14,921 bases of DNA from Candidatus Thorarchaeota archaeon. GTDB taxonomy: Archaea > Asgardarchaeota > Thorarchaeia > Thorarchaeales > Thorarchaeaceae. Both the position numbers and the translations under genes were made by a program. The stretch covers positions 1-14,921 of the forward strand of contig DXJI01000048.1 of the NCBI GenBank assembly GCA_019057595.1. Reading direction: 5' to 3'. The notes beneath the pieces were generated by a model, which was not told where the DNA came from, did not search any database, and worked only from the letters and a program-made list of their open reading frames with translations. Positions within the stretch are counted from its first letter, which is position 1, and each line of letters opens with the position of its first letter. This document shows, piece by piece, positions 1 to 6,658 of this stretch.

Positions 1-977
1 ACGACTTTGCCAACAGGCCAACAGGGCAGTTTATTCTCAGCAAGGATTCCACAGAACTCTTCCTTCTTCTCAAAGTCCAAGAACACAAGCATTCCACCAG
101 CAGTTTCCGCACCAAGACCAGTCGACAGCTTGTGACCAAAGAACTCCGCAAGTTGAAGTGTTCCACGAATGACAGGGACTTGATCGATGATCACATCGAC
201 CCCGCTGAGAGAACAGACGTTACCAGCATGTCCGAGTAGACCAAATCCCGTGACATCTGTTGCAGCATGTACTCCAACAGCGCGCATCGCCTGAGCCACC
301 TCAAGATTGCTGAAAGTCATGATTCTGACAGCAGTTTCCTGCATTCGTTTCAGGTCGGATTCCTTGAACGCGGATAAGAGCGTGTCTCGCTTCTCATCCT
401 TGAGGTCCCTGTACGATCTCATCGCTGGTTGGATACCCAGTGGTTTTGTCAAAAGAATCACATCACCAGGCTTGGCGCCCTGTGAGTAGACAATGTCACG
501 CGGATGCGCAGTGCCAAGTGCAATCCCCCCGAAAACGGGGACAGGATTTGTGATTGTCTGACCACCTGAGAGCTTTGCTTCATGGCGTTCCATGAAACTT
601 CTCATTCCTTTGAGGACTCCAACGACAATTTCCTCAGGTAATTCCTTGGGATAAGCCAAGAACGCCTGAAGAGAGAGAATGTCTGTAGCACCCATGGCAA
701 AGATGTCGTTTGTTGCGTTACAAGCGACAATCTCTCCTTGAACGTGAGGGTCATCATGGATAGGTGTAAAGATATCCACGTTCTCTACAATTGCCACATC
801 ATCGTTGACGACACGGACCACAGCGTCATCACCAATTTCCTCCGTAGTGGTTGATCCGGAGGGAAGGATGCCAGCAGTCTGTAAGAGACGAGTGAGATCA
901 TCCTGGTTGACCTTACAGCTTCAGCCGTGAGAAGTTACCATTGCAGTCAGTCGTACATCCGGCACCTGGTGACTCAT
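1..977 (-). CDS. selD: Selenophosphate synthetase SelD, a probable selenoprotein (in-frame UGA = Sec); C-terminus beyond window edge
   Basis: SelD makes selenophosphate, the selenium donor for selenocysteine, from selenide and ATP. Reading leftward from ATG 977-975, codon 19 is TGA (923-921), and the frame then stays open to the window edge for about 306 more codons. The residues around it, SHG-U-SCKV, align with the catalytic loop of E. coli SelD (SHGAG-C17-G-C19-K20): the UGA replaces the catalytic Cys and the essential Lys follows. Further family motifs are present: GDDA, NATNDIFAMGA, SGGQT, DVTGFGLLGHA and ETAGGM. About 20-30 C-terminal residues should lie outside. The Shine-Dalgarno GGAGG (982-978) abuts the ATG, so GTG at 965 or an upstream TTG at 1013 could be the true start. 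The gene is divergent from rtcB. SelD is a recurrent selenoprotein, also in archaea; a 3'UTR SECIS would fall outside this window. A frameshift-free open frame makes a pseudogene unlikely. Confidence 0.93.
921..923 (-). other. UGA codon predicted to be read as selenocysteine
   Basis: This in-frame TGA sits exactly at the catalytic Cys/Sec position of SelD, followed by Ser-Cys-Lys. Homology on both sides of it (RLTAMVTSHG before; CKV, then the ATP-binding core after) argues for recoding rather than termination. Confidence 0.88.
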
Positions 978-985
978 CCTCCTTT
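978..985 (-). promoter_or_regulatory. Strong Shine-Dalgarno of selD, unusually close to the first ATG
   Basis: On the minus strand AAAGGAGG ends directly before ATG 977-975, leaving no spacer. The GTG at 965-963 has a 12-base spacer, which is long. The start of selD is therefore uncertain by a few codons. A small hairpin (GGGCA/TGCCC, 994-1007) lies just upstream in the leader. Confidence 0.55.
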
Positions 986-1062
986 CTTGTATAGGGCAGT
1001 CATGCCCGACCAACCTCTATGAGTTGCGAGTAATAAGATTCTGGGTCAAGCTACTTCACAAG

Positions 1063-1070
1063 CCTTATAG
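1063..1070 (+). promoter_or_regulatory. TATA-like box for rtcB
   Basis: CCTTATAG lies about 40 bases before the GTG at 1107. Transcription starting about 25 bases downstream would begin near 1093-1096. A start at GTG 1074 would then be upstream of the transcript, which favours the GTG at 1107. Confidence 0.35.
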
Positions 1071-1106
1071 CAGGTGTCACGAAGCGGTGCGCCGTTGATA
1101 GAGAGA

Positions 1107-2561
1107 GTGGTTCTTTTGGAAGTCAAGAAAGTATCAGAGTACATGTACGAAATTTCACAGGACACACAACCTTGTATGAAAGTCCCTGTGACAGTCTTCG
1201 CTTCAGATCTTCTTGTGCGAAAGATGAAGCAGGACAAGACTTTCACTCAGGCGACAAATGCAGCATGTCTTCCAGGAATCTACAAGCACAGTATTGTACT
1301 TCCTGATGGACACCAGGGATATGGATTTCCTATTGGTGGTGTTGCAGCCACAGATTATGAGAGTGGCGTAATATCTCCCGGTGGTGTTGGATATGACATC
1401 AACTGTGGAGTACGTGTTCTCCGGACTAATCTTGATGAGAAAGATGTGCGACCAAAACTTCGTACCCTGATCGACACGCTCTTTCAAGAAATACCAACTG
1501 GAGTAGGTAAGCAGGGCAAGATACACTTGAGAAACTTCCAGGGTGTAGATGAGGTCCTCGCCAATGGTGCTGCATGGGCTGTTGGAGAGGGTTACGGTTG
1601 GGAGGAAGATCTAGATCATCAGGAAGCAAACGGTAAGCTGGAGATTGCCAACACTGATGATGTACCTGACTCTGCGAAGAGCAGAGGTCTCAAGCAGAGT
1701 GGTACTCTTGGTTCTGGAAACCACTTTCTAGAGATACAGCTGGTAGACGAGATTTATGATAATGAAGCCGCCAAAGCTATGGGCATCAACCGAAAGGGAC
1801 AGGTCATGATAATGATACACAGTGGTTCCCGAGGTCTGGGTCACCAGGTATGTTCTGAATACATCAAAATCATGACACAAGCTATGAGGAAATACAAGAT
1901 TGATGTTCCAGACAGGGAGCTCTGTTGTGCACCTACAACTACTCCCGAAGGACAGGCATACCTAGGGGCGATGAGTGCGGCAGCCAACTACGCCTTTGCG
2001 AATAGGCAGGTCATGATGCACTGGACTCGTGAAACATTCGCAAATATAATGGGTCAATCAGCGGAAGACCTTGACATGGGTCTCATCTACGATGTGGCTC
2101 ACAACATTGGCAAGGTTGAGGAGCATGACGTTGAGGGAAAGAGGCGAAAGGTTGTCGTCCACAGAAAAGGAGCCACCCGAGCATTTCCACCTGGACATCC
2201 AGAGATTCCAAGTAAATACCGCAATATTGGACAACCAGTCCTCATTCCTGGAACAATGGGTACCGCATCATACATTCTGATTGGCAATGAGAAAGGGATG
2301 GACCTGACTTGGGGTTCAACTGCACATGGTGCTGGAAGATTCATGAGCCGTTCCAGGGCCAAAAAGGAGTTCTTTGGAAAAGAAGTGCAGAGCAAGCTTG
2401 CCAGTGAAGGAATCATCGTCAGGGCAACCAAGGGGATAGTCATTGCAGAGGAAGCACCAGGAGCCTACAAGGACGTGGACGAAGTCGTAAAGGTCTCAGA
2501 TGCCGTAGGAATCGCCACCAAGGCGGTACGACTACGACCCATTGGCGTCATCAAGGGATGA
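1107..2561 (+). CDS. rtcB: RNA-splicing ligase RtcB
   Basis: GTP- and Mn2+-dependent ligase joining RNA 2',3'-cyclic phosphate (or 3'-phosphate) and 5'-OH ends; in archaea it seals tRNA exons after intron removal. The protein follows Pyrococcus RtcB from end to end: PGIYKHSIVLPDGHQGYGFP, then DINCGVR carrying the Mn ligands Asp97 and Cys100 (numbered from GTG 1107), GSGNHFLE, HSGSRGLGHQ, YDVAHNIGKVEEH, and HGAGRFMSR with the histidine that forms the GMP adduct. No intein interrupts it. The start is not certain: GTG 1074 gives 495 residues, GTG 1107 gives 484 (closest to the roughly 481 of the Pyrococcus protein), TTG 1116 and ATG 1143 are also in frame. I chose 1107 because of length and the TATA-like box at 1063. 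The 3' end overlaps the convergent transporter gene by 30 bases. Confidence 0.97.
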   Translation: MVLLEVKKVSEYMYEISQDTQPCMKVPVTVFASDLLVRKMKQDKTFTQATNAACLPGIYKHSIVLPDGHQGYGFPIGGVAATDYESGVISPGGVGYDINCGVRVLRTNLDEKDVRPKLRTLIDTLFQEIPTGVGKQGKIHLRNFQGVDEVLANGAAWAVGEGYGWEEDLDHQEANGKLEIANTDDVPDSAKSRGLKQSGTLGSGNHFLEIQLVDEIYDNEAAKAMGINRKGQVMIMIHSGSRGLGHQVCSEYIKIMTQAMRKYKIDVPDRELCCAPTTTPEGQAYLGAMSAAANYAFANRQVMMHWTRETFANIMGQSAEDLDMGLIYDVAHNIGKVEEHDVEGKRRKVVVHRKGATRAFPPGHPEIPSKYRNIGQPVLIPGTMGTASYILIGNEKGMDLTWGSTAHGAGRFMSRSRAKKEFFGKEVQSKLASEGIIVRATKGIVIAEEAPGAYKDVDEVVKVSDAVGIATKAVRLRPIGVIKG

Positions 2562-3479
2562 ATCTTTCGATCGTTCCTTTGCTGCAATATCTGAGAGAAC
2601 AATCGCGACTCCAATCAGAATGACAATAAATCCGATGATTGTAGTGGGACCTGGAATCTCAATGAATATTAGAGCCGCCATGATCGCTGCTCCGATTGGT
2701 TCTCCAAGCACAGCAGCTGACACAACATAAGCAGGGACCTTTGTAAGGAGATAGTTATTGACAGAGTGACCAAGAACTGTCGGGAAGATAGCGAGAGCAA
2801 GAAAGATCAACACCTCACTGGGCTCAAACACCATAACATTGAGGTTCAAGGGAATACAAAATCCAAGGGTTGTCATCGCAGCTATCAAGTAGATGATGAA
2901 TGTGTAGACTGTGATTGGCATCTCTTTTGCAAATCTTCTGCCCCCAATGAAGTACAGAGCAAGAAACAGAGCACCAGTGAGAGCCAGGAGGTCACCTGTC
3001 AATGCAACGACATCAGTCCCACCAAAATCACCCCAAGCTAAAAAGATCGCACCTACAACTGCTAAAACCACTCCAATCCATGACCTTCGTCGTAGAGCCT
3101 CACCAAGGATGAGTGTTGAAAGAATTGCAGTGAATATAGGGGAAGTGTTCACCAAGACGACACTCGCAGCCACTGTGGTCATGAAGAGAGACTGAAACCA
3201 AGTTGAGAAATGGAGCGAAAGAGTGATTCCGATTGCTACCAACCAGTGCCAGTTCTCACGCACGACTGGTCTTCGCAGAGCAGAAAGATCTCTACGAACA
3301 GCACCTATTGATGCCATCAGTATTGCGCCATAGAGAGTCCTCCAGAACACGATTACAAGGGGAGGAGATGTACTCAATCGAATGAAGATACTTGCACTGG
3401 AAACCATAGACACTGATAGTATTAGGAGAAGAATGACCTGAGTCTTGCTGCTGGATTCGTCAATCAGTGACTCCGCCAT
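2532..3479 (-). CDS. EamA/DMT-superfamily transporter
   Basis: A 315-residue integral membrane protein with about ten hydrophobic segments arranged as two similar halves (roughly residues 15-150 and 160-295), the layout of the drug/metabolite transporter superfamily EamA repeat. Typical family phrases are visible: PLVIVFWRTLYGA in the first half, NTSPIFTAILSTLILGE at the end of repeat 1, and VVSAAVLGEPIGAAIMAALIF at the end of repeat 2. The substrate cannot be predicted; relatives export amino acids or metabolites. The ATG is 3 bases after the stop of the upstream gene, so it is very likely co-transcribed with the OB-fold and deoxyribosyltransferase-like genes. A weak GGTG lies 6-7 bases before the start. 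Its last codons overlap the convergent rtcB end (2532-2561). Confidence 0.9.
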   Translation of the reverse strand: MAESLIDESSSKTQVILLLILSVSMVSSASIFIRLSTSPPLVIVFWRTLYGAILMASIGAVRRDLSALRRPVVRENWHWLVAIGITLSLHFSTWFQSLFMTTVAASVVLVNTSPIFTAILSTLILGEALRRRSWIGVVLAVVGAIFLAWGDFGGTDVVALTGDLLALTGALFLALYFIGGRRFAKEMPITVYTFIIYLIAAMTTLGFCIPLNLNVMVFEPSEVLIFLALAIFPTVLGHSVNNYLLTKVPAYVVSAAVLGEPIGAAIMAALIFIEIPGPTTIIGFIVILIGVAIVLSDIAAKERSKDSSLDDANGS

Positions 3480-3482
3480 GAT

Positions 3483-3983
3483 TTACACCGTTGTCTGATG
3501 AATCTCAAAACCACAACCAACGCAGCATAAGTTATCATTGTCCACTTCGACAACCTGAGAGTCGCAGGCCGGACATTTCTGTACAATCAAGTGTTCAAGA
3601 TTGTGACTTCGAAGAATTTGCTCAACATCTTCAAGACTACGATATTCGAAAAGGACTTTTCCGTCAGCACCTTTAACCATCTTTGATAAGGGATTTGAAC
3701 CAATTTCATAAAACATCAATAATGGTTTCATTAGCTCTATTCCAAGCATAATCTCCATACCCACACCGAGAGATGGTTTGGAGACTTCGACCACCACAAA
3801 GTCACACATTCTGACGTTGTGTACATCCCTCCTGTAAATCTCTTCAGGCTCTGCAGGTTCCTGGAACTGAGGAGCAAAGATGCGTATCCCACGCTCCTCA
3901 ATGACTCGCACTACTGTACGACAGAAATCATCCTTACGGGATCCTTTGTGTATGATAGGAGCTGAAAGATAGACTAGAACCAA
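3483..3983 (-). CDS. Nucleoside 2-deoxyribosyltransferase-like protein with C-terminal zinc ribbon
   Basis: The first strand VLVYLSAP, the helix-rich middle (RDVHNVRMCDFVVVEV) and the segment SLGVGMEIMLGIELMKPLLMFY match the Rossmann-like fold of nucleoside 2-deoxyribosyltransferases and relatives (Rcl/DNPH1-type N-glycosidases), which use a Glu in the G-x-E-x-x-x-x motif. Activity could be hydrolysis or transfer on (deoxy)nucleosides or nucleotides; the substrate is unknown. The last 35 residues hold CPAC...CVGC, a zinc ribbon rarely seen on this fold, suggesting nucleic-acid or protein contact. I chose TTG 3983 because it places the first beta strand right at the N-terminus, as in the family, and starts just after the OB-fold gene ends. 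ATG 4052 or 4133 would overlap that gene and add residues that look like out-of-frame translation. Next gene starts 3 bases after its stop. Confidence 0.72.
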   Translation of the reverse strand: MVLVYLSAPIIHKGSRKDDFCRTVVRVIEERGIRIFAPQFQEPAEPEEIYRRDVHNVRMCDFVVVEVSKPSLGVGMEIMLGIELMKPLLMFYEIGSNPLSKMVKGADGKVLFEYRSLEDVEQILRSHNLEHLIVQKCPACDSQVVEVDNDNLCCVGCGFEIHQTTV

Positions 3984-3996
3984 TGAAAGACCCCGT

Positions 3997-4350
3997 TCAT
4001 ATGGTGGACTCGGTTGAAGATCCAAGCTCAGTGATAGTGGGGATTGAGCCATCGTCATCAAGCTCCTCGTATCTACCATTCTTTCCAAGGGACAGTTGAA
4101 CCTTACCACGCCACTCCTTTGCCCAACCATCAATTATCTTGATCACTTTTCCAGCTGAAAGGTCACTACCTTTTCCGTATCCCCAGAGGGAGAGAATTGC
4201 ACTTGACCCGGGTTCGTCAGAAACAAGGACCTCTGTGAGTTGGGTATTCTTGCCGTACCTTGTAGTAATCATTCGTGGAGAGGCCACTGATACAACTCGA
4301 ACAACAAGCTCTAACACATTTTTTTCAGGTTCAACCTCTGCTAATTTCAT
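3997..4350 (-). CDS. Single-stranded DNA-binding OB-fold protein (RPA/SOSS-B-like)
   Basis: A 117-residue single OB fold close in layout to Sulfolobus SSB and human hSSB1/SOSS-B: N-terminal strands VLELVVRVVSVASPR, the loop TRYGKNTQLTEVLVSDEPGS, then ILSLWGYGKGSDLSAGKVIKI and IDGWAKEWRGKVQLSLG. The aromatic residues in SLWG, GWAKEWRG are the usual base-stacking positions. It likely coats single-stranded DNA in replication or repair; RNA binding is also possible. The acidic end (ELDDDGS) is the short counterpart of the SSB tail. A Shine-Dalgarno GAGGG sits about 8 bases before ATG 4350. It opens a three-gene string with the deoxyribosyltransferase-like and EamA genes; 67 bases separate it from the upstream GTPase gene. 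Confidence 0.88.
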   Translation of the reverse strand: MKLAEVEPEKNVLELVVRVVSVASPRMITTRYGKNTQLTEVLVSDEPGSSAILSLWGYGKGSDLSAGKVIKIIDGWAKEWRGKVQLSLGKNGRYEELDDDGSIPTITELGSSTESTI

Positions 4351-4417
4351 CTGGAATCCCTCACGATTGCAGAATCAAACTAGCAAATCAGTCTTTCCGA
4401 TTGACGATATTCTTGTA

Positions 4418-6145
4418 TCATTCATCAGATTCTTCAGATTCTCGAGCGTCAAAAAGACGGTCCAGTTCCGCTAGGGTCTCTCCATTAAGCGGAAGGTGCT
4501 CGTCATCATCATCTTCATTCTCAACAGCCCCTAATCCACCTACAGATCTGTCTAGAGGACCCAGAATGGTCTCCAGCTCTAAGAGTGATTCTTCGTCTAA
4601 CTGGTCTGTTACATCAGTCTCGTCGTCTATGGGGATAGCTTCATCGCTGCCAATGGCCTCCAGGGCAATGTCTATCTCTTCAGCAGAAACCTGGTCAATC
4701 TCAGCGACAATGATGTCATCGGCTTCCAGCGCCTCAAAAATGATGTCCTTGGCCATCTGTATGGCTTCAGCATTCTCCTCGACAACGAGTTCCGGACCTT
4801 CGTCAAAGTAAGAGTGTTCTTCTGCGAGAATCTCAGGTTCAGGAGCCTTTACTTCGACCTCTGCTTCCTCGTCCTCATCGATAGTTGGAACCTCAAAGTC
4901 TTCGACCTCTTCTGGTTCCACCTCTTCATCTTCAATCTCGACCTCAACAGATTCAGGTTCTTCAGGCGAGGGTTCTACATCGACTGTGATCTCCTCGACA
5001 ACCTCTTCTTCCTCTTCAGGTTCAACTTCGTCGACTACAACTTCTTCCTCTTCATCGATTTCCCCTATCTCTTCGACCTCTTCCTCAATTTCTACAACTT
5101 CTTTTTCATCAATAATCTCGTAATCTTCAATATCCTCTAAGACTCGCCCATCCTCGTCGACATACACTTCCTCAATGATGGTCTCATACTCTTCATCATC
5201 ATCCTCTTCTTCTTCCTCCTCAGCAGCTGTTTCGGCGATTGCCTCTTCTGTGGCCGCATCTGTGAATTTCAGGAGTTCAGATGCAGGGAGATCTGGAAGA
5301 GCAACTCCGACATATTGCGAGGCGGCGGTCATCAAGATTCTGAGCATCTCGTCTCGTCGATCTTTGTCGATGGCAACCATTGGGTATGTTGGGATGCCAA
5401 GTATCTTCTGGACCACTTCTGGTTTCATAGCATTGGGTTTGTCTTGCTTGTTTGCCATGGCAAAGACTGGAACCTTCGGTGCATCTCGTTTGATGAGTTT
5501 TAGAATGTCTTTGCTGATGATCACATTACGTAGACTCGAATCACAAACCAGGAATATGACGTCTGCACCGTGGAAATAGAATCTCCAGAGTGTTCGGAAC
5601 CGCTCCTGACCTGCAAAATCCCACAAAACAAGTGAGTAGTTACCAAAGCGGATGTTCTCTACAGTCTCCAGATTAAGTGCGATAGTTGGAACATACTGCA
5701 ATGGGGGAGTATCACCAAGAAGGAGGTGCAGTGTAGTTGTTTTTCCAACACCACCCTCTCCAACCAGGGCTATCTTCAGACGTGTGGTTACTGAGGGTTC
5801 GATGAGGGTCTCATAATTTTCAACAACACCCTCGATTCCCTTTTTCTTGAAAGTCTTCGTGAGAGCCTTCAGTGCTTGATCTATCTTCTCGTAGATATTG
5901 CCCTCATCCTCGCCCTTGTCTGTTACAAACACTAAAACCGAGTCGTCAATCCAATCTCTTCCGAGAAACTTGTGGTCACCAATAATTAATGGTAGTTCAG
6001 AAACCTCGTCGTGCTCAGATCTCAGGTCCTCCCTGGTGGATACAAACTCCTCCATAGCTTCGTCAGTTACTTCTACTGGCCAGTACTGTGTCGATGCTAT
6101 GATTTTACGGGTCGATATTCGTACAAGGAAGGTATTGTGGATCAC
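4418..6145 (-). CDS. Longin-like domain fused to Arf/Rab-like small GTPase with a long acidic tail
   Basis: Three parts are visible in 575 residues. Residues 1-110 look like a longin/profilin-type fold (IIASTQYWPVEV, LIIGDHKFLGRDW, DSVLVFVTD, then a long helix). Residues 120-280 are a small GTPase: G1 GEGGVGKTT (129-137), G2 Thr154 in YVPT, G3 WDFAGQE (175-181) with the Gln for hydrolysis, G4 NKQD (232-235); G5 is degenerate (MVAID instead of a SAK-type motif). Residues 300-575 are extremely acidic: 79 of residues 301-450 are Asp/Glu by my count, then two or three amphipathic stretches. No prenylation Cys or membrane segment ends the protein. Fused longin and GTPase resembles SRP-receptor alpha in layout, and hints at a membrane-trafficking or cytoskeletal switch in Asgard archaea. 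Start GTG 6145 has GGTGAT 8 bases upstream. Fold of the N-terminus is inference. Confidence 0.9.
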   Translation of the reverse strand: MIHNTFLVRISTRKIIASTQYWPVEVTDEAMEEFVSTREDLRSEHDEVSELPLIIGDHKFLGRDWIDDSVLVFVTDKGEDEGNIYEKIDQALKALTKTFKKKGIEGVVENYETLIEPSVTTRLKIALVGEGGVGKTTTLHLLLGDTPPLQYVPTIALNLETVENIRFGNYSLVLWDFAGQERFRTLWRFYFHGADVIFLVCDSSLRNVIISKDILKLIKRDAPKVPVFAMANKQDKPNAMKPEVVQKILGIPTYPMVAIDKDRRDEMLRILMTAASQYVGVALPDLPASELLKFTDAATEEAIAETAAEEEEEEDDDEEYETIIEEVYVDEDGRVLEDIEDYEIIDEKEVVEIEEEVEEIGEIDEEEEVVVDEVEPEEEEEVVEEITVDVEPSPEEPESVEVEIEDEEVEPEEVEDFEVPTIDEDEEAEVEVKAPEPEILAEEHSYFDEGPELVVEENAEAIQMAKDIIFEALEADDIIVAEIDQVSAEEIDIALEAIGSDEAIPIDDETDVTDQLDEESLLELETILGPLDRSVGGLGAVENEDDDDEHLPLNGETLAELDRLFDARESEESDE

Positions 6146-6202
6146 TTCAATATCACCAGATTCGGAGTGAGGAACTCATTTTCGCAGGCCTAGCCATTAC
6201 TA

Positions 6203-6210
6203 GATTAAAC
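6203..6210 (-). promoter_or_regulatory. TATA-like box of the longin-GTPase gene
   Basis: GTTTAATC on the minus strand lies 58 bases before the GTG start, which would give a leader of about 30-35 bases that contains the GGTGAT ribosome-binding site. A second AT-rich site, CTTAATC, sits at about 6222-6229. Confidence 0.4.
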
Positions 6211-6290
6211 CTGTAGGAATAGATTAAGTTGTTCCGTGTGTGTATTTTGATGTTCTTTGTACCTATTATGCTCCCTAGAAGAAATAATGA

Positions 6291-6513
6291 TGTTGGAGCG
6301 GGGGTCCGCCGAAACGAACCTTCCGCATCCGTGGAGCTCTTTCCAACAGGATGCATGGTAAAATCAAATTACATGCGCAAGACTTGCCCCAAAGGGCAAA
6401 TAGGGACCTAGAAACTCACTTTGGGACCGTGTTTGAGTTCCTTTGACGGGGGAAACCATGCAACCCTGTTCTGAAAGATTTCAAAGAAACGATGCTGGTC
6501 CCCATATATATGG
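6291..6513. ncRNA. Candidate structured RNA (hairpin cluster)
   Basis: Successive perfect or near-perfect stems are visible: TGTTGGA 6291-6297 with TCCAACA 6342-6348; GCATG.GTAA 6353-6361 with TTACATGC 6369-6376; TTGCCC 6384-6389 with GGGCAA 6394-6399 around a 4-base loop; AACTCA near 6412 with TGAGTT near 6433; and a long-range GGGACC 6423-6428 with GGTCCC 6497-6502. The palindrome CCATATATATGG (6502-6513) could be a TATA box for a minus-strand transcript. I do not recognise tRNA, SRP RNA or RNase P signatures, so this is only a candidate; strand unknown. Confidence 0.25.
6502..6513. promoter_or_regulatory. Perfect 12-base palindrome CCATATATATGG, TATA-like
   Basis: A symmetric AT-rich core flanked by CC/GG. 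It could serve as a TATA box in either direction: leftward into the hairpin cluster, or rightward, where no gene follows on the plus strand. It is far (about 360 bases) from the longin-GTPase start. Confidence 0.3.
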
Positions 6514-6616
6514 ATTTCTAGGAGTGAAAGAGTCGCAGAAACGCTCTGAGTTAATTGTGGAAATCGCAGGTCACCTGCAGAGTAATCAGACCAACCGCAA
6601 TTCCACTAAGTGTGAC

Positions 6617-6647
6617 AAAAATTGAACCCCATCTCAATAGCGAGATG
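6617..6647 (-). terminator. Hairpin plus T-run after the longin/winged-helix gene
   Basis: On the minus strand a stem CATCTC/GAGATG (6-base loop, 6630-6647) begins 11 bases after the stop codon and is followed by GGGGTTCAATTTTTG, with TTTTT at 6621-6617. T-runs end transcription in archaea, so this is a likely terminator. Confidence 0.6.
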
Positions 6648-6658
6648 AGGATATCCCA

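Larger units (their letters stand above)
6146..6658. other. Long gene-free stretch (about 510 bases)
   Basis: I see no convincing gene here. It holds a TATA-like box for the longin-GTPase gene (6203-6210, minus), a terminator hairpin of the neighbouring minus-strand gene (6617-6647), and between them a run of hairpins and a 12-base TATA-like palindrome (6291-6513). Short open frames on both strands show no recognisable protein. Confidence 0.6.

Noticed and set aside
921..923. selD as a pseudogene broken by a stop codon
   Set aside because: The stop is UGA exactly at the known Sec/Cys position and the rest of the frame is intact with all motifs.
3984..4133. N-terminal extension of the deoxyribosyltransferase-like gene to ATG 4133
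   Set aside because: It overlaps the OB-fold gene by 137 bases, and the added residues lack any fold-like pattern.
4814..5579. Plus-strand frames with Phe/Leu-rich or Ser-rich translations
   Set aside because: They are antisense readings of the Glu/Asp codon runs in the acidic tail of the longin-GTPase gene.
6153..6356. Minus-strand 67-codon frame upstream of the longin-GTPase gene
   Set aside because: No domain-like pattern, and the TATA-like box of the GTPase gene lies inside it.
6423..6502. Possible tRNA: about 80 bases closed by GGGACC/GGTCCC
   Set aside because: No T-arm consensus, no D-arm or anticodon arm, and the stem is only 6 pairs.
6443..6625. Plus-strand open frame of up to 60 codons, with GGGGG just before the internal ATG at 6458
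   Set aside because: No recognisable protein, no family-like composition, and it crosses several hairpins and the palindrome. Only a comparison with relatives could revive it.
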